Source of the DNA: Parvibaculum sp040216885
GTDB taxonomy: Bacteria > Pseudomonadota > Alphaproteobacteria > Parvibaculales > Parvibaculaceae
Assembly (NCBI GenBank): GCA_040216885.1
Contig: JAVJOG010000027.1
Location: forward strand, 62,001 to 126,000
Direction of reading: 5' to 3'
Length of the DNA stretch: 64,000 nucleotides
The position numbers and the translations under genes are program-made. The first letter of the stretch is position 1. Each line of letters starts with the position of its first letter. The notes under the pieces were generated by a model. That model was given only the letters and a program-made list of their open reading frames with translations. It ran no database searches and had not been told where the DNA came from. This document shows positions 50,758 through 58,890 of the stretch, in pieces.

Positions 50758-50760
50758 GCG

Positions 50761-50846
50761 TGGTGCCCCTGGCCGGACTCGAACCAGCACGTTGTTGCCA
50801 ACAACAGATTTTGAGTCTGCCGCGTCTACCATTCCGCCACAGGGGC
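50761..50846 (-). tRNA. tRNA-Leu (anticodon CAA)
   Basis: The minus-strand sequence folds as an 86-base class II tRNA. The acceptor stem is GCCCCTG/CAGGGGC, the anticodon stem is GCAGA with loop CTCAAAA (anticodon CAA, reading TTG), there is a long variable arm TGTTGTTGGCAACAACG, and the CCA is encoded. Confidence 0.96.
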
Positions 50847-50976
50847 TCCCGAAGCGCGGGGCGCATCATACTGGCCGGAGCCGGGCCTTCAATCGAAAAG
50901 AAACGGCGGGCGCAGCGCCGCCGCTGCGGCGACAAGGCGCGCGACAGGCGACGGCCTCCATGCTTGAATAGTGCCC

Positions 50977-51498
50977 ATGATTGAGCGCATCCCCTCGACC
51001 GCGATCCCCTGGATCTTGATTGCCGCCAGCGTGTCGACACTCGCCGGTGCCTTGTTCTTCGAGCATGTGCTCGGCTACATCCCCTGCTCGCTCTGCCTGC
51101 AGGGCCGCGCACCGCATTATTTCGCCATCGGCGCGGCGCTGATCGCCGGCATCCTCTCGCGCGAGGCCAATATCGGCATCGGCGCGCTGATTTTTCTGGG
51201 GCTCTGCGTTCTTGCCTATGCGGCAGGTGCCGGTATTTCCGCCTATCATATCGGTGTCGAGCAGAAATGGTGGGAAGGTCCGGTCGCTTGCGGTTCGGGC
51301 GGCACGGTGGCGGGGTCGCTGGAAGAACTACAGGCCGCCCTTGACGGCCGCGTCCACGCGCCGCGTTGCGACGAGGCCGCCTGGTCGCTTTTCGGTGTTT
51401 CGCTGGCGGGCTTCAACCTGCTGATCTCGCTTGCCCTCGGCGCGCTGGCGGCGCTGCCGCTGTCGCGGTTTTATCGTGAGAGCCACGGAGAAGCCTGA
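50977..51498 (+). CDS. dsbB: Disulfide bond formation protein B (DsbB family)
   Basis: The 173-residue inner-membrane protein has four hydrophobic segments. The first periplasmic loop carries GYIPCSLCLQGR (CxxC, the quinone-linked pair) and a second loop holds the partner cysteines in PVACGSGG and APRCDEA. DsbB reoxidises DsbA and passes electrons to ubiquinone. It overlaps the coq7 start by a base. Confidence 0.87.
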   Translation: MIERIPSTAIPWILIAASVSTLAGALFFEHVLGYIPCSLCLQGRAPHYFAIGAALIAGILSREANIGIGALIFLGLCVLAYAAGAGISAYHIGVEQKWWEGPVACGSGGTVAGSLEELQAALDGRVHAPRCDEAAWSLFGVSLAGFNLLISLALGALAALPLSRFYRESHGEA

Positions 51499-52094
51499 TG
51501 TCGTCATCCGGAAGGGCAGAAGGCGGAAAGACGCCCCGCGTGTCGGCGCAGCCCGGCCATACGCGCAATGAAGCCATCGAGGAAATGATCCGTGTCGATC
51601 ATGCCGGCGAATACGGCGCCGTGCGCATCTATCAGGGCCAGCTTGCCGTGCTGCGCAACCTGCCGCACAAGCGCGACCTCGTCGCAAAGCTCGAACACAT
51701 GGCGAAGGACGAAGAAGCGCATCTCGCCCGCTTCAACGAAATCGTCAACGAGCGCGGCGTCCGTCCGACGGCCTTCGCGCCGGTCTGGCATGTCGCGGGC
51801 TTCGCACTCGGCGCGGCGACCGCGCTGCTCGGCGAAAAGGCGGCCCATGCCTGCACGGCCGCCGTCGAGGAAGTGATCGACGAGCATTATAAATCGCAGG
51901 TCGGCCGGCTCGACGGCATGGGCGACACCGAAAAGCCGCTGCGCGACACGATCGAGGAGTTCCGTCTCGAAGAAGTGCGCCACCGCGACGAGGCGATAGA
52001 AGCCGGCGCGAAGGAAGCGCCGGCATATCCGCTGCTCTCGGGCGCCATCAAGGCCGCCTGCCGCCTCGCGATCCGCATTTCCGAGAAGGCCTGA
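51498..52094 (+). CDS. coq7: Demethoxyubiquinone hydroxylase Coq7
   Basis: The 198-residue di-iron protein has the Coq7 helices: RVDHAGEYGAVRIYQGQLAVL (first Glu), LEHMAKDEEAHLARFNEI (E..H), AVEEVIDEHYKSQV and FRLEEVRHRDEAIEAGA (last E..H). It hydroxylates the ubiquinone precursor ring at the membrane. It is translationally coupled to DsbB, whose partner is ubiquinone, and lies near coq4. Confidence 0.93.
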   Translation: MSSSGRAEGGKTPRVSAQPGHTRNEAIEEMIRVDHAGEYGAVRIYQGQLAVLRNLPHKRDLVAKLEHMAKDEEAHLARFNEIVNERGVRPTAFAPVWHVAGFALGAATALLGEKAAHACTAAVEEVIDEHYKSQVGRLDGMGDTEKPLRDTIEEFRLEEVRHRDEAIEAGAKEAPAYPLLSGAIKAACRLAIRISEKA

Positions 52095-52099
52095 ACCGC

Positions 52100-52660
52100 T
52101 TACGGCTCCAGCTCGCTGTCCCAGTAGAGATAGTCCTGCCAGCTATCGTGCAGATAGTTGGGCGGGAAAGCGCGGCCGTTACGATGCAGGTCGCCGACCG
52201 TCGGCCGGAACGGCGGATGCATCGGGAACATATGCGCATCCTTCGGCATCTTGCCGCCCTTTTTGAGATTGCAGGGCGCGCAGGCCGTGATGACGTTTTC
52301 CCACGTCGTCTGCCCGCCGCGCGAGCGCGGGATCACATGATCGAAGGTGAGTTCCTGCCGCGCCGAACAATACTGGCAGGTGAAACGGTCGCGCAGGAAC
52401 AGATTGAACCGCGTGAAAGCGGGAAACCGCGCCGGCTTCACATAGGATTTGAGCGAGACGACGCTCGGCAGCTTCATTTCGAATGTCGGCGAGCGCACGG
52501 CGGTGTCGTAGCTGGAGACGATGTTGACGCGATCGAGAAAGACCGCCTTGATCGTGTCCTGCCAGGACCAGAGCGAGAGGGGGTAATAGCTGAGCGGCCT
52601 GTAATCCGCGTTCAGCACCAGCGCCGGACAACTATCCGGATTCGCAAACGATCCGTGCAC
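52100..52660 (-). CDS. HNH endonuclease
   Basis: The start is a GTG at 52660 with AGGAGG upstream, giving 186 residues. The HNH fold is clear: FTCQYCSARQELTFDHVIPR and RGGQTTWENVITACAPCNLKKG (two CxxC pairs and the catalytic HNH His/Asn). Such standalone HNH proteins are common in alphaproteobacteria, and their exact role is unknown. It overlaps nothing and converges on coq7. Confidence 0.9.
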   Translation of the reverse strand: MHGSFANPDSCPALVLNADYRPLSYYPLSLWSWQDTIKAVFLDRVNIVSSYDTAVRSPTFEMKLPSVVSLKSYVKPARFPAFTRFNLFLRDRFTCQYCSARQELTFDHVIPRSRGGQTTWENVITACAPCNLKKGGKMPKDAHMFPMHPPFRPTVGDLHRNGRAFPPNYLHDSWQDYLYWDSELEP

Positions 52661-52766
52661 ACCGTCCTCCTGAAGAGGCGCGCCTTTGCCATGGCCGCTC
52701 CCCTGTAGCCGCGAAGCTACTATATCCGGCGCGACAACTTTGTGAAGGCACGAGATTTCGTCGCCG

Positions 52767-53444
52767 TCAGCGCGCCGCTGCCGCCCCGTGACGGCCGGCA
52801 AAGGCATCGGCGATAAAGCGCCCGCCCAGCATCAGGCCCGTTTCGTCGATGCTGTGGCCGAGCCCCGCCGAAACATGCCATTGCACCGCCAGGCCGGCCT
52901 CCCCAAGGGCCTGCACGGCCTGATGCATCCGCGCAACCGGCAGCATGTCGTCGCTGTCGCCATGAACCATCAGCACCGGCGGGCGGCCCCGAATATCGGT
53001 CTTAAGGCGTTCCGGCCCGGCAAGGGCACCCGAATAGCCGACAATGCAGGCCGGCGGGCGGGCGCGGCGGAGACCGACATGCAGCGACATCATGGTGCCC
53101 TGGCTGAAGCCGACCAGCGCCAGATGGGCGTCGTCGAGGCCGTGCAGCCCCAGTTGCGCGTCGATGAAACTGTCGAGAACCGGCGCCGCCGCTTCGACGC
53201 CGCCGAGGATTTCGTCGGGGTCCAGCCGGCCGATGGGAAACCACTGATAGCCCATCGGATTGGCGGGACAGGGCTCGGGCGCGTTCGGCGCGACGAAGGC
53301 GGCATCGGGCAGCAGCCGCTGCCAGTAAGGGGCAAGGCCGATGAGGTCGTTGCCGTCCGACCCGTAACCATGACAGAGCACGACAAGCTGCCGCGTCTTG
53401 CCGCTGGCAGCCGCCACGCTCGGACCGGTCAAAGCTGTCGGCAT
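52767..53444 (-). CDS. Phospholipase/carboxylesterase-type alpha/beta hydrolase
   Basis: The 225-residue serine hydrolase has CHGYGSDGNDLIGLAPYW near residue 24, the nucleophile GFSQGTMMS near residue 114, Asp in VHGDSDDMLP and His in AGLGHSIDE. The family (YpfH/EstB-like) cleaves small acyl esters and thioesters. It lies divergent from the gluQ gene. Confidence 0.88.
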   Translation of the reverse strand: MPTALTGPSVAAASGKTRQLVVLCHGYGSDGNDLIGLAPYWQRLLPDAAFVAPNAPEPCPANPMGYQWFPIGRLDPDEILGGVEAAAPVLDSFIDAQLGLHGLDDAHLALVGFSQGTMMSLHVGLRRARPPACIVGYSGALAGPERLKTDIRGRPPVLMVHGDSDDMLPVARMHQAVQALGEAGLAVQWHVSAGLGHSIDETGLMLGGRFIADAFAGRHGAAAAR

Positions 53445-53520
53445 TCGCCTCCCCTTTCGCTACATGCCTGCGCAAGATAACAATGCGCGTCCGAAACTAA
53501 AGGATGAACCGGCAAGTTCA

Positions 53521-54423
53521 ATGCGGGAAAACGAGCGATCAACCGAAGTGCTGCGCTTCGCGCCCAGCCCGAACGGCTGGCTGCATCTCGGTCATGCCTG
53601 CTCGGCGCTCTTCGCCTGCAAAACGGCGAAGGCGCTGCATGGGCGCTTTCTGCTGCGCATCGAGGATATCGATGTCGGCCGCTGCCGGCCCGAATACGAA
53701 GAGGCGATCTATGAAGACCTCGCCTGGCTCGGCCTCGACTGGGAACGGCCCGTGCGCCGACAGTCCGAACATTTCGCCGACTACGAAGCGGCACTGAAAC
53801 GTCTGCGCGACATGGGTCTCGTCTATCCCTGCTTTGCAACGCGCAAGGAAATCGCCGACGCCATCGCCGCCACAGGCATCGACCCGCGCAACTGGCCGGT
53901 CGATCCCGACGGCGCGCCGCTCTATCCCGGCATCTACAAGGATCTCGCACCCGCCGAGATGAACCGGCTGATGTGGGACGGCCGCAGCTATGCCTGGCGG
54001 CTCGACACCGAAAAGGCGCTTGCGAAGGCCGAGGAGATTGCGGGCGCACCGCTGACGTTTTTGGAGGATGGCGAAGGCCCGAACGGCGAAACCGGAACAT
54101 GCGCGGTCAAGCCGGCGCTCTTCGGCGACGTCGTGATCGCGCGCAAGGATGTGCCGACAAGCTACCATCTCGCGGTGACGGTGGACGACGCGATCCAGGG
54201 CGTGACGCTGGTGACGCGCGGACAGGATCTCTTTCACGCGACCTATATCCACCGCATCCTGCAGGTGTTGCTGGCCCTCCCCGAACCCCGCTACCGCCAT
54301 CACCGCCTGATCCGCGACGACGCCGGACGGCGGCTCTCGAAATCGGCCCGCGACATGGGCCTGCGCGAGCTGCGCGCGGCCGGCAAGTCGCCGGCCGACA
54401 TCCGGCGCATGGTCGGATTTTAA
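53521..54423 (+). CDS. gluQ: Glutamyl-queuosine tRNA(Asp) synthetase (GluQRS)
   Basis: The 300-residue protein is a GluRS catalytic domain without the anticodon-binding part: FAPSPNGWLHLGHACSAL (HIGH-like HLGH), LLRIEDIDVGRCRPEY, GQDLFHATYIHRILQ, and the KMSKS-like RRLSKSARD. It attaches glutamate to queuosine 34 of tRNA-Asp. An in-frame ATG at 53464 would add 19 residues; the family start is closer to 53521. Confidence 0.92.
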   Translation: MRENERSTEVLRFAPSPNGWLHLGHACSALFACKTAKALHGRFLLRIEDIDVGRCRPEYEEAIYEDLAWLGLDWERPVRRQSEHFADYEAALKRLRDMGLVYPCFATRKEIADAIAATGIDPRNWPVDPDGAPLYPGIYKDLAPAEMNRLMWDGRSYAWRLDTEKALAKAEEIAGAPLTFLEDGEGPNGETGTCAVKPALFGDVVIARKDVPTSYHLAVTVDDAIQGVTLVTRGQDLFHATYIHRILQVLLALPEPRYRHHRLIRDDAGRRLSKSARDMGLRELRAAGKSPADIRRMVGF

Positions 54424-54514
54424 CCATCCGCCATCGGCGTGAACTGGCGCGAAAGCTGCTTCCCTGACCTCAGACAGCCGGTTCGATCCCGAAAAGGGAC
54501 GATTTCCGGCCCGC

Positions 54515-55588
54515 ATGAGCCGGGGAGCTTCGAAATTGGCCGCCGATACCGCATTTGACGTCTCGAAACAGCGCATCGACTGGATCGATATGGCCAAGGG
54601 CCTGACGATCATCCTTGTGGTGATGGAGCACACGACCGCCGGCGTCGGCGCCGCGCTCGGACAGTTGCCCCTCGTTTTCGGCGCGCTGGCGGAATTCGCC
54701 AAGCCGTTCCGCATGCCGCTCTTTTTTCTGGTCGCCGGTCTCTTCGCCTACAAGGCGCTTTATGGTGACCTTCGCAAATTCGTCGACGGCAAGATCGTTC
54801 ATTTCGCCTACTTCTATCTGCTCTGGTCGGTGATCCAGATCGGACTGAAGATCGCGGTGCCCCATGCAAGCGCCTGGCAGGTCACCTATGTCGACCTTTT
54901 GATGATTCCGATCCAGCCCTTCGCCGTGCTCTGGTTCATCTATTCGCTGGCCATGTTCTTCGTCGCCATGCGGCTCCTGCGCGATGCGCGGCCCGTCTTC
55001 GTGTTCTTCGTCGCCCTGGCGCTCTATTTCGCAAAGATCGAAACCGGCTGGATGCTGGTCGACGAATTCGCCTGGCGTTTTATCTGGTTCGTCGCCGGCG
55101 TCTACGGCGCGAAACAGATTTTCGAACTGGCCGACTGGGCGCGGGACAAGCCGCTTCACGCGGTCGGCCTTGCCTCGATCATGCTCGCAAGCGTTGCCGC
55201 GGTCGTCTTCTCGCATCTTGTTGACATTCGCGGCCTCGAACTGCTGATGGGCATTGCCGGTGCGGGCAGCGCCGTCATGCTGGTGAGCCTGCTGGCTTCC
55301 GCCGGTCTCGGCGCCCCGCTCGCCTATATCGGCCGTCACTCGCTCTATATCTTCCTGGCGTTCTTCCTGCCGATGGCTGCGATGCGCACCGGGCTTGTGC
55401 GCATGGGCATCGACAATGGCGACCTCGTTACGCTTTTGACCACCGCCTTCGCGGTGGCCGCGCCGATCGTCGCTTACCGCGTCGTCGTCAATACGCCGCT
55501 CGACGTCTTCTTCGTCCGGCCCGATATGTTCCGCCTGACATCGCCTCGTCCGCACACACCGAAGATCATGGTCGCCGCCGGCGACTAG
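54515..55588 (+). CDS. Membrane acyltransferase 3 family protein
   Basis: The 357-residue protein has the acyltransferase 3 pattern: RIDWIDMAKGLTIILVVMEH at the start (family Arg/Asp and His), followed by about ten hydrophobic segments, e.g. VLWFIYSLAMFFV and IGRHSLYIFLAFFLP. Family members acylate sugars or polysaccharides at the membrane. It stands alone and converges on the AEC transporter with a four-base overlap. Confidence 0.83.
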   Translation: MSRGASKLAADTAFDVSKQRIDWIDMAKGLTIILVVMEHTTAGVGAALGQLPLVFGALAEFAKPFRMPLFFLVAGLFAYKALYGDLRKFVDGKIVHFAYFYLLWSVIQIGLKIAVPHASAWQVTYVDLLMIPIQPFAVLWFIYSLAMFFVAMRLLRDARPVFVFFVALALYFAKIETGWMLVDEFAWRFIWFVAGVYGAKQIFELADWARDKPLHAVGLASIMLASVAAVVFSHLVDIRGLELLMGIAGAGSAVMLVSLLASAGLGAPLAYIGRHSLYIFLAFFLPMAAMRTGLVRMGIDNGDLVTLLTTAFAVAAPIVAYRVVVNTPLDVFFVRPDMFRLTSPRPHTPKIMVAAGD

Positions 55589-56538
55589 GCGGGGGCGAGA
55601 AAAAAGCCGAGCAGCACCGTCAGCGTAATGAGGCTGGCCGCCGTCGACAGCACGACGGCGCTCGACGCGGCACCTGGCGCCGCGCCGTAGCGATTGGCAA
55701 GGATCGAGGAATAGACGCCGGTCGGCATGCCGGCAAGGATCGTCGCTGCCGCGACCCAGAGCGGCTCCAGCCCGAACACGAATTGCGCCAGCACAAACAC
55801 CAGCGCCGGATGCGCGACGAGCTTGAAGAGGCTCGTCATCGACGCCGCGCCGATCGAACGCCGGATGGCGTAGCGCGTCAGCATGCCGCCCAGCACGAAA
55901 AGCGCACAAGGGATCGCCGAGCGCGCCACCATTTCGAGCGAGTTGTCGACGACCGCCGGCAGCGGCACCCCGAGCTGGCCGTAGATGACGCCGCCTGCGA
56001 TGCCGATGATGACAGGATTCTTCGCCGTGTTGAGCAGTCCTTCCTTGAAGATCGCCCGGAAACGCGGTTGAGCCTCGCCCTCGCGAACGCGCGTGAGCTC
56101 AAGCAGAAACGTCGCAATCGCGAAGAGAATGATGCCGTGAAAGGCGAGAATCAGGAAAACCGGCGTGCCCGCCTCCGGACCGAACCCGGTCAGGATGATC
56201 GGCAGGCCGAGCATGATCGTGTTGCCCTGCCCGCAGCCGAAACCGAGCATGACGCTGTCCTTCGCCGGCCGGCGGAGAACATAAAGCGCGACGAGAGAGC
56301 CCGCAGCCCAGACCGCCAGCATGGCACCGTAATAGGAAATCCAGAGGCCCCAGGGAAGCGTCGCCGGAAATTCGGTATGCGCGAGATTGCGGAACAGCAG
56401 CACCGGCATTGCAAACGTGAAGACATAGGCGTCGAGCCCGTCGATGGCGCCCGCACCCAGGAGCTTCGAGCGGACAGCCACATAGCCAAGGCCGATGACG
56501 CCGAAAATCGGCAGGACGAGACCGAGAGCGACATCCAT
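55585..56538 (-). CDS. AEC-family permease (auxin efflux carrier-like)
   Basis: The 317-residue protein has about ten membrane segments in two inverted halves, with the AEC features of VLPIFGVIGLGYV at the start, FAMPVLLFRNLA in segment 2, FGCGQGNTIMLGLPI in segment 4, and AILAGMPTGVYSSILANRYG late. It is probably an organic acid or malonate-type exporter or importer. No neighbour tells the substrate. Confidence 0.87.
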   Translation of the reverse strand: MDVALGLVLPIFGVIGLGYVAVRSKLLGAGAIDGLDAYVFTFAMPVLLFRNLAHTEFPATLPWGLWISYYGAMLAVWAAGSLVALYVLRRPAKDSVMLGFGCGQGNTIMLGLPIILTGFGPEAGTPVFLILAFHGIILFAIATFLLELTRVREGEAQPRFRAIFKEGLLNTAKNPVIIGIAGGVIYGQLGVPLPAVVDNSLEMVARSAIPCALFVLGGMLTRYAIRRSIGAASMTSLFKLVAHPALVFVLAQFVFGLEPLWVAAATILAGMPTGVYSSILANRYGAAPGAASSAVVLSTAASLITLTVLLGFFLAPA

Positions 56539-56613
56539 AGAAGGGGACCGCGCGAGAGAAAACCCGCGGCGGAACCTATAGGGGCGGTGTCATGCCGTCA
56601 AAAGGAGCGGAAA

Positions 56614-57303
56614 TTACCAGTCGTAGAGGCCCGTGAAGCGCTGGAAGCCGGCGGCCTGCGCCCAGCCTTCCCACTGCTCGCGCGCGCGCTTCGTGACGGC
56701 CGGACTGCCGCCGCCCTGTCCGACGCCAAGCATCACCAGTTCGGTGCAGCCCTGATAATAAGGATACGGCTTCGGCAGCGAACCGCCGCGCAACAGGCGA
56801 GCTTGCTCGGAATCCTCGAACCCGTCGGTGAGCAGGATGAAACGCACATCGCCCGCCGCGCAATCGACCTGATGCGACATGGTCTCCATGAAGGAAACGA
56901 TATAGGTCCAGTCCTGCGCCTTGAGCTTGCCTTCGGCGACAAGCTGCGGCAACGCAGTCACGAGGGCTGAAATTCCGTCGGCAACGGATTCGGGCCGGGC
57001 ACGCGCGGAAATGACCTCGTCAACCTTTAGCGGATTGGCGGCCGAGTCGTAGGCACCGAACGTTCGCACCATGACGCGCGAGCGCACCGGCAAGCCGTCG
57101 ATCTCCGACGTCAGGCGCGCCGCGACGCGGGCCGCATAAGCCCCGTCCTCGACCAGCGGATTGCTCTTCGAAAGATCGAGCCCGATCACAACCGTTTGCG
57201 GACGCGCCGGTGCGTCGACGGCACCCGCGCCGGCCGCAAGAAACGGCGTAGCCGTCAGCAGGACCGCAAGCCCCAATCCCGCCGCTATCCCACGCCGTTT
57301 CAT
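56614..57303 (-). CDS. Secreted VWA-domain protein, unknown three-gene unit
   Basis: The 229-residue protein starts at ATG 57303, overlapping the upstream gene's stop (ATGA). It has a signal peptide (MKRRGIAAGLGLAVLLTATP to GAGA). A VWA-like domain follows with MIDAS DLSKS (Asp43, Ser45, Ser47) and LLTDGFED late. The metal site suggests protein-protein binding in the periplasm. It is the third gene of a unit with a coiled-coil and a membrane protein, and I know no system with this set. Confidence 0.7.
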   Translation of the reverse strand: MKRRGIAAGLGLAVLLTATPFLAAGAGAVDAPARPQTVVIGLDLSKSNPLVEDGAYAARVAARLTSEIDGLPVRSRVMVRTFGAYDSAANPLKVDEVISARARPESVADGISALVTALPQLVAEGKLKAQDWTYIVSFMETMSHQVDCAAGDVRFILLTDGFEDSEQARLLRGGSLPKPYPYYQGCTELVMLGVGQGGGSPAVTKRAREQWEGWAQAAGFQRFTGLYDW

Positions 57304-58391
57304 GCGTCGGTCCTGCCGATCGGGAGGCGGCGTGAGCCGCGTGGCGGCAGGATTTCGCCGAAAGGTTCGCGAACGGATTCCATCCGCGACGGTCCGGCCT
57401 TCATGGCATTGCGCGAGCGGCGCTCCCACCAATCGTCGAAAAGTTTTTCGTAGCGTCCGAGATGACGCGAATCCTCGCAGGCCTTGACGCGCTCGCTGGC
57501 ATGGCCGTTGACCAGCAGCTTCTCCTTGCGCATGCCGAGGAAGCCGCGGCGCGGCGCGACAAGAATGCCGTTGCGGCGTGCATCGTCGAGGCCCTGCTCA
57601 TAGGCGCGGCATTCGCGCATCAGGCCCGTCCACAGAAGATGGCGCCGGTTCTCGGGTCCTTCCATCTCGGTCAGCGCATGGCGGTTGCTGTCATACTCGG
57701 CCTCGAGCGCGGCGAGCCGCTCCATCGCGATGCGGCGATGCTTGAAGTCGCGCGCATGGAAGACGCGGCGCAGCGCCGTGACCGCATAATGAATGCACAG
57801 CGCCGCAACGCCGGTGACGACCAGAAAGACGATCCCGAGCGAGGCGAGCCAGGCGAGCGGCTGCCAGCCGCGCATCTGGTCGACCTCCGAGGCGACCCGC
57901 ACCGTTTCCTGCGTCGCGGTCGAGGCGATGCCGAGACCGGCCAGCGCATTGCCGAGCGAACCGCCGACAACACCGTCGCTCGTCGCCGCGATACCGTTGG
58001 GCAACGACATCAGCGCCAGCAACACACCGACGCCCAGCAGCATGGCGAGCGCCAGCACGAAAACGATGCGGACGAAGACCGCCTTGCCGAAGGCGCCAAG
58101 CTGCTCGTAAAGGATATGAGCGGCGACGGTGGCGAACAGCACCTGCATCGACTTGAAAGCGACGGACGAGCCGAGCGCGCCGGGCAGTTCGAGAAATTCG
58201 TTGGCGAGCGCCCGCGTCCAGAATTCGCTGACGATCGCATAATCGACGACGAGCGCGCCGGCGGCGATGAGCCCGATCAGGATGAAGGCGAAGAAATGAA
58301 ACGAGGCGAAACGCGCCTCGCGCTCGCTGGCGACATAATTGCGCGAAATCCGCTCGCGCGTGTCTTCGGGAATGAGTGTCGTCGCGCTCAT
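57300..58391 (-). CDS. Membrane protein of unknown function, three-gene unit
   Basis: The 363-residue protein has hydrophobic segments at about residues 30-50, 80-100, 105-130 and 180-200. A roughly 150-residue cytoplasmic C-terminal part follows, basic and helical (RLAALEAEYDSNRHALTEME). No family is recognised. Its ATG overlaps the coiled-coil gene stop, and its stop overlaps the VWA gene start, so all three are translated as a unit. Confidence 0.65.
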   Translation of the reverse strand: MSATTLIPEDTRERISRNYVASEREARFASFHFFAFILIGLIAAGALVVDYAIVSEFWTRALANEFLELPGALGSSVAFKSMQVLFATVAAHILYEQLGAFGKAVFVRIVFVLALAMLLGVGVLLALMSLPNGIAATSDGVVGGSLGNALAGLGIASTATQETVRVASEVDQMRGWQPLAWLASLGIVFLVVTGVAALCIHYAVTALRRVFHARDFKHRRIAMERLAALEAEYDSNRHALTEMEGPENRRHLLWTGLMRECRAYEQGLDDARRNGILVAPRRGFLGMRKEKLLVNGHASERVKACEDSRHLGRYEKLFDDWWERRSRNAMKAGPSRMESVREPFGEILPPRGSRRLPIGRTDA

Positions 58392-58678
58392 GATTTCGCC
58401 CCCCGGCTGAAGAAGCCCTTGCGCTTCGGCGCTTCGGCCGTGGCACTTTCAAGCGGTGCGGAAAGGCGTTTTGAAAGTTCGACGACTTCGCGCTCCAGCG
58501 TTTCCTGCCGTGCGCGGCGCCGCGCCAGCTCGGCGGCATAGGCTGCATCAAGTTCGGAAAGCCGCGAAAAAACATGAAGCTCGGGAAGCGGCTCGGCGGC
58601 GCGGCCATAATGATAGGCCGTCTGCCCCTTGGCCTGCGCGCCGCCCGGCGCATTGCCCGTATCGAATCCGTCGCTCAT
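58388..58678 (-). CDS. Small coiled-coil protein, three-gene unit
   Basis: The 96-residue soluble protein begins MSDGFDTGNAPGG, with AAGGA upstream of its ATG at 58678. The central part is a coiled coil (about residues 42-72, AAYAAELARRRARQETLEREV), and the end is basic (KRKGFFSRG). No family is recognised. It is the first gene of the unit and is coupled to the membrane protein gene by a four-base overlap. Confidence 0.6.
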   Translation of the reverse strand: MSDGFDTGNAPGGAQAKGQTAYHYGRAAEPLPELHVFSRLSELDAAYAAELARRRARQETLEREVVELSKRLSAPLESATAEAPKRKGFFSRGAKS

Positions 58679-58890
58679 CAGCCCGATCCTTTCTGACACA
58701 ACCGGCGTTAACACTTCGAAAGCGTAACACCGGTCGACAGGCAGGCGGAGTCTGCAAAAATGAAATCGTCGCGATGAAAGGACGCCCGCCACACCTTAAC
58801 AAGGTGTCTCATTGAAGGACTCCAATGCGGCGGAAACATTATGGGAATATGGCAAGAATGTGATGACTGCCCGCCAGAACGGCAATCGCC

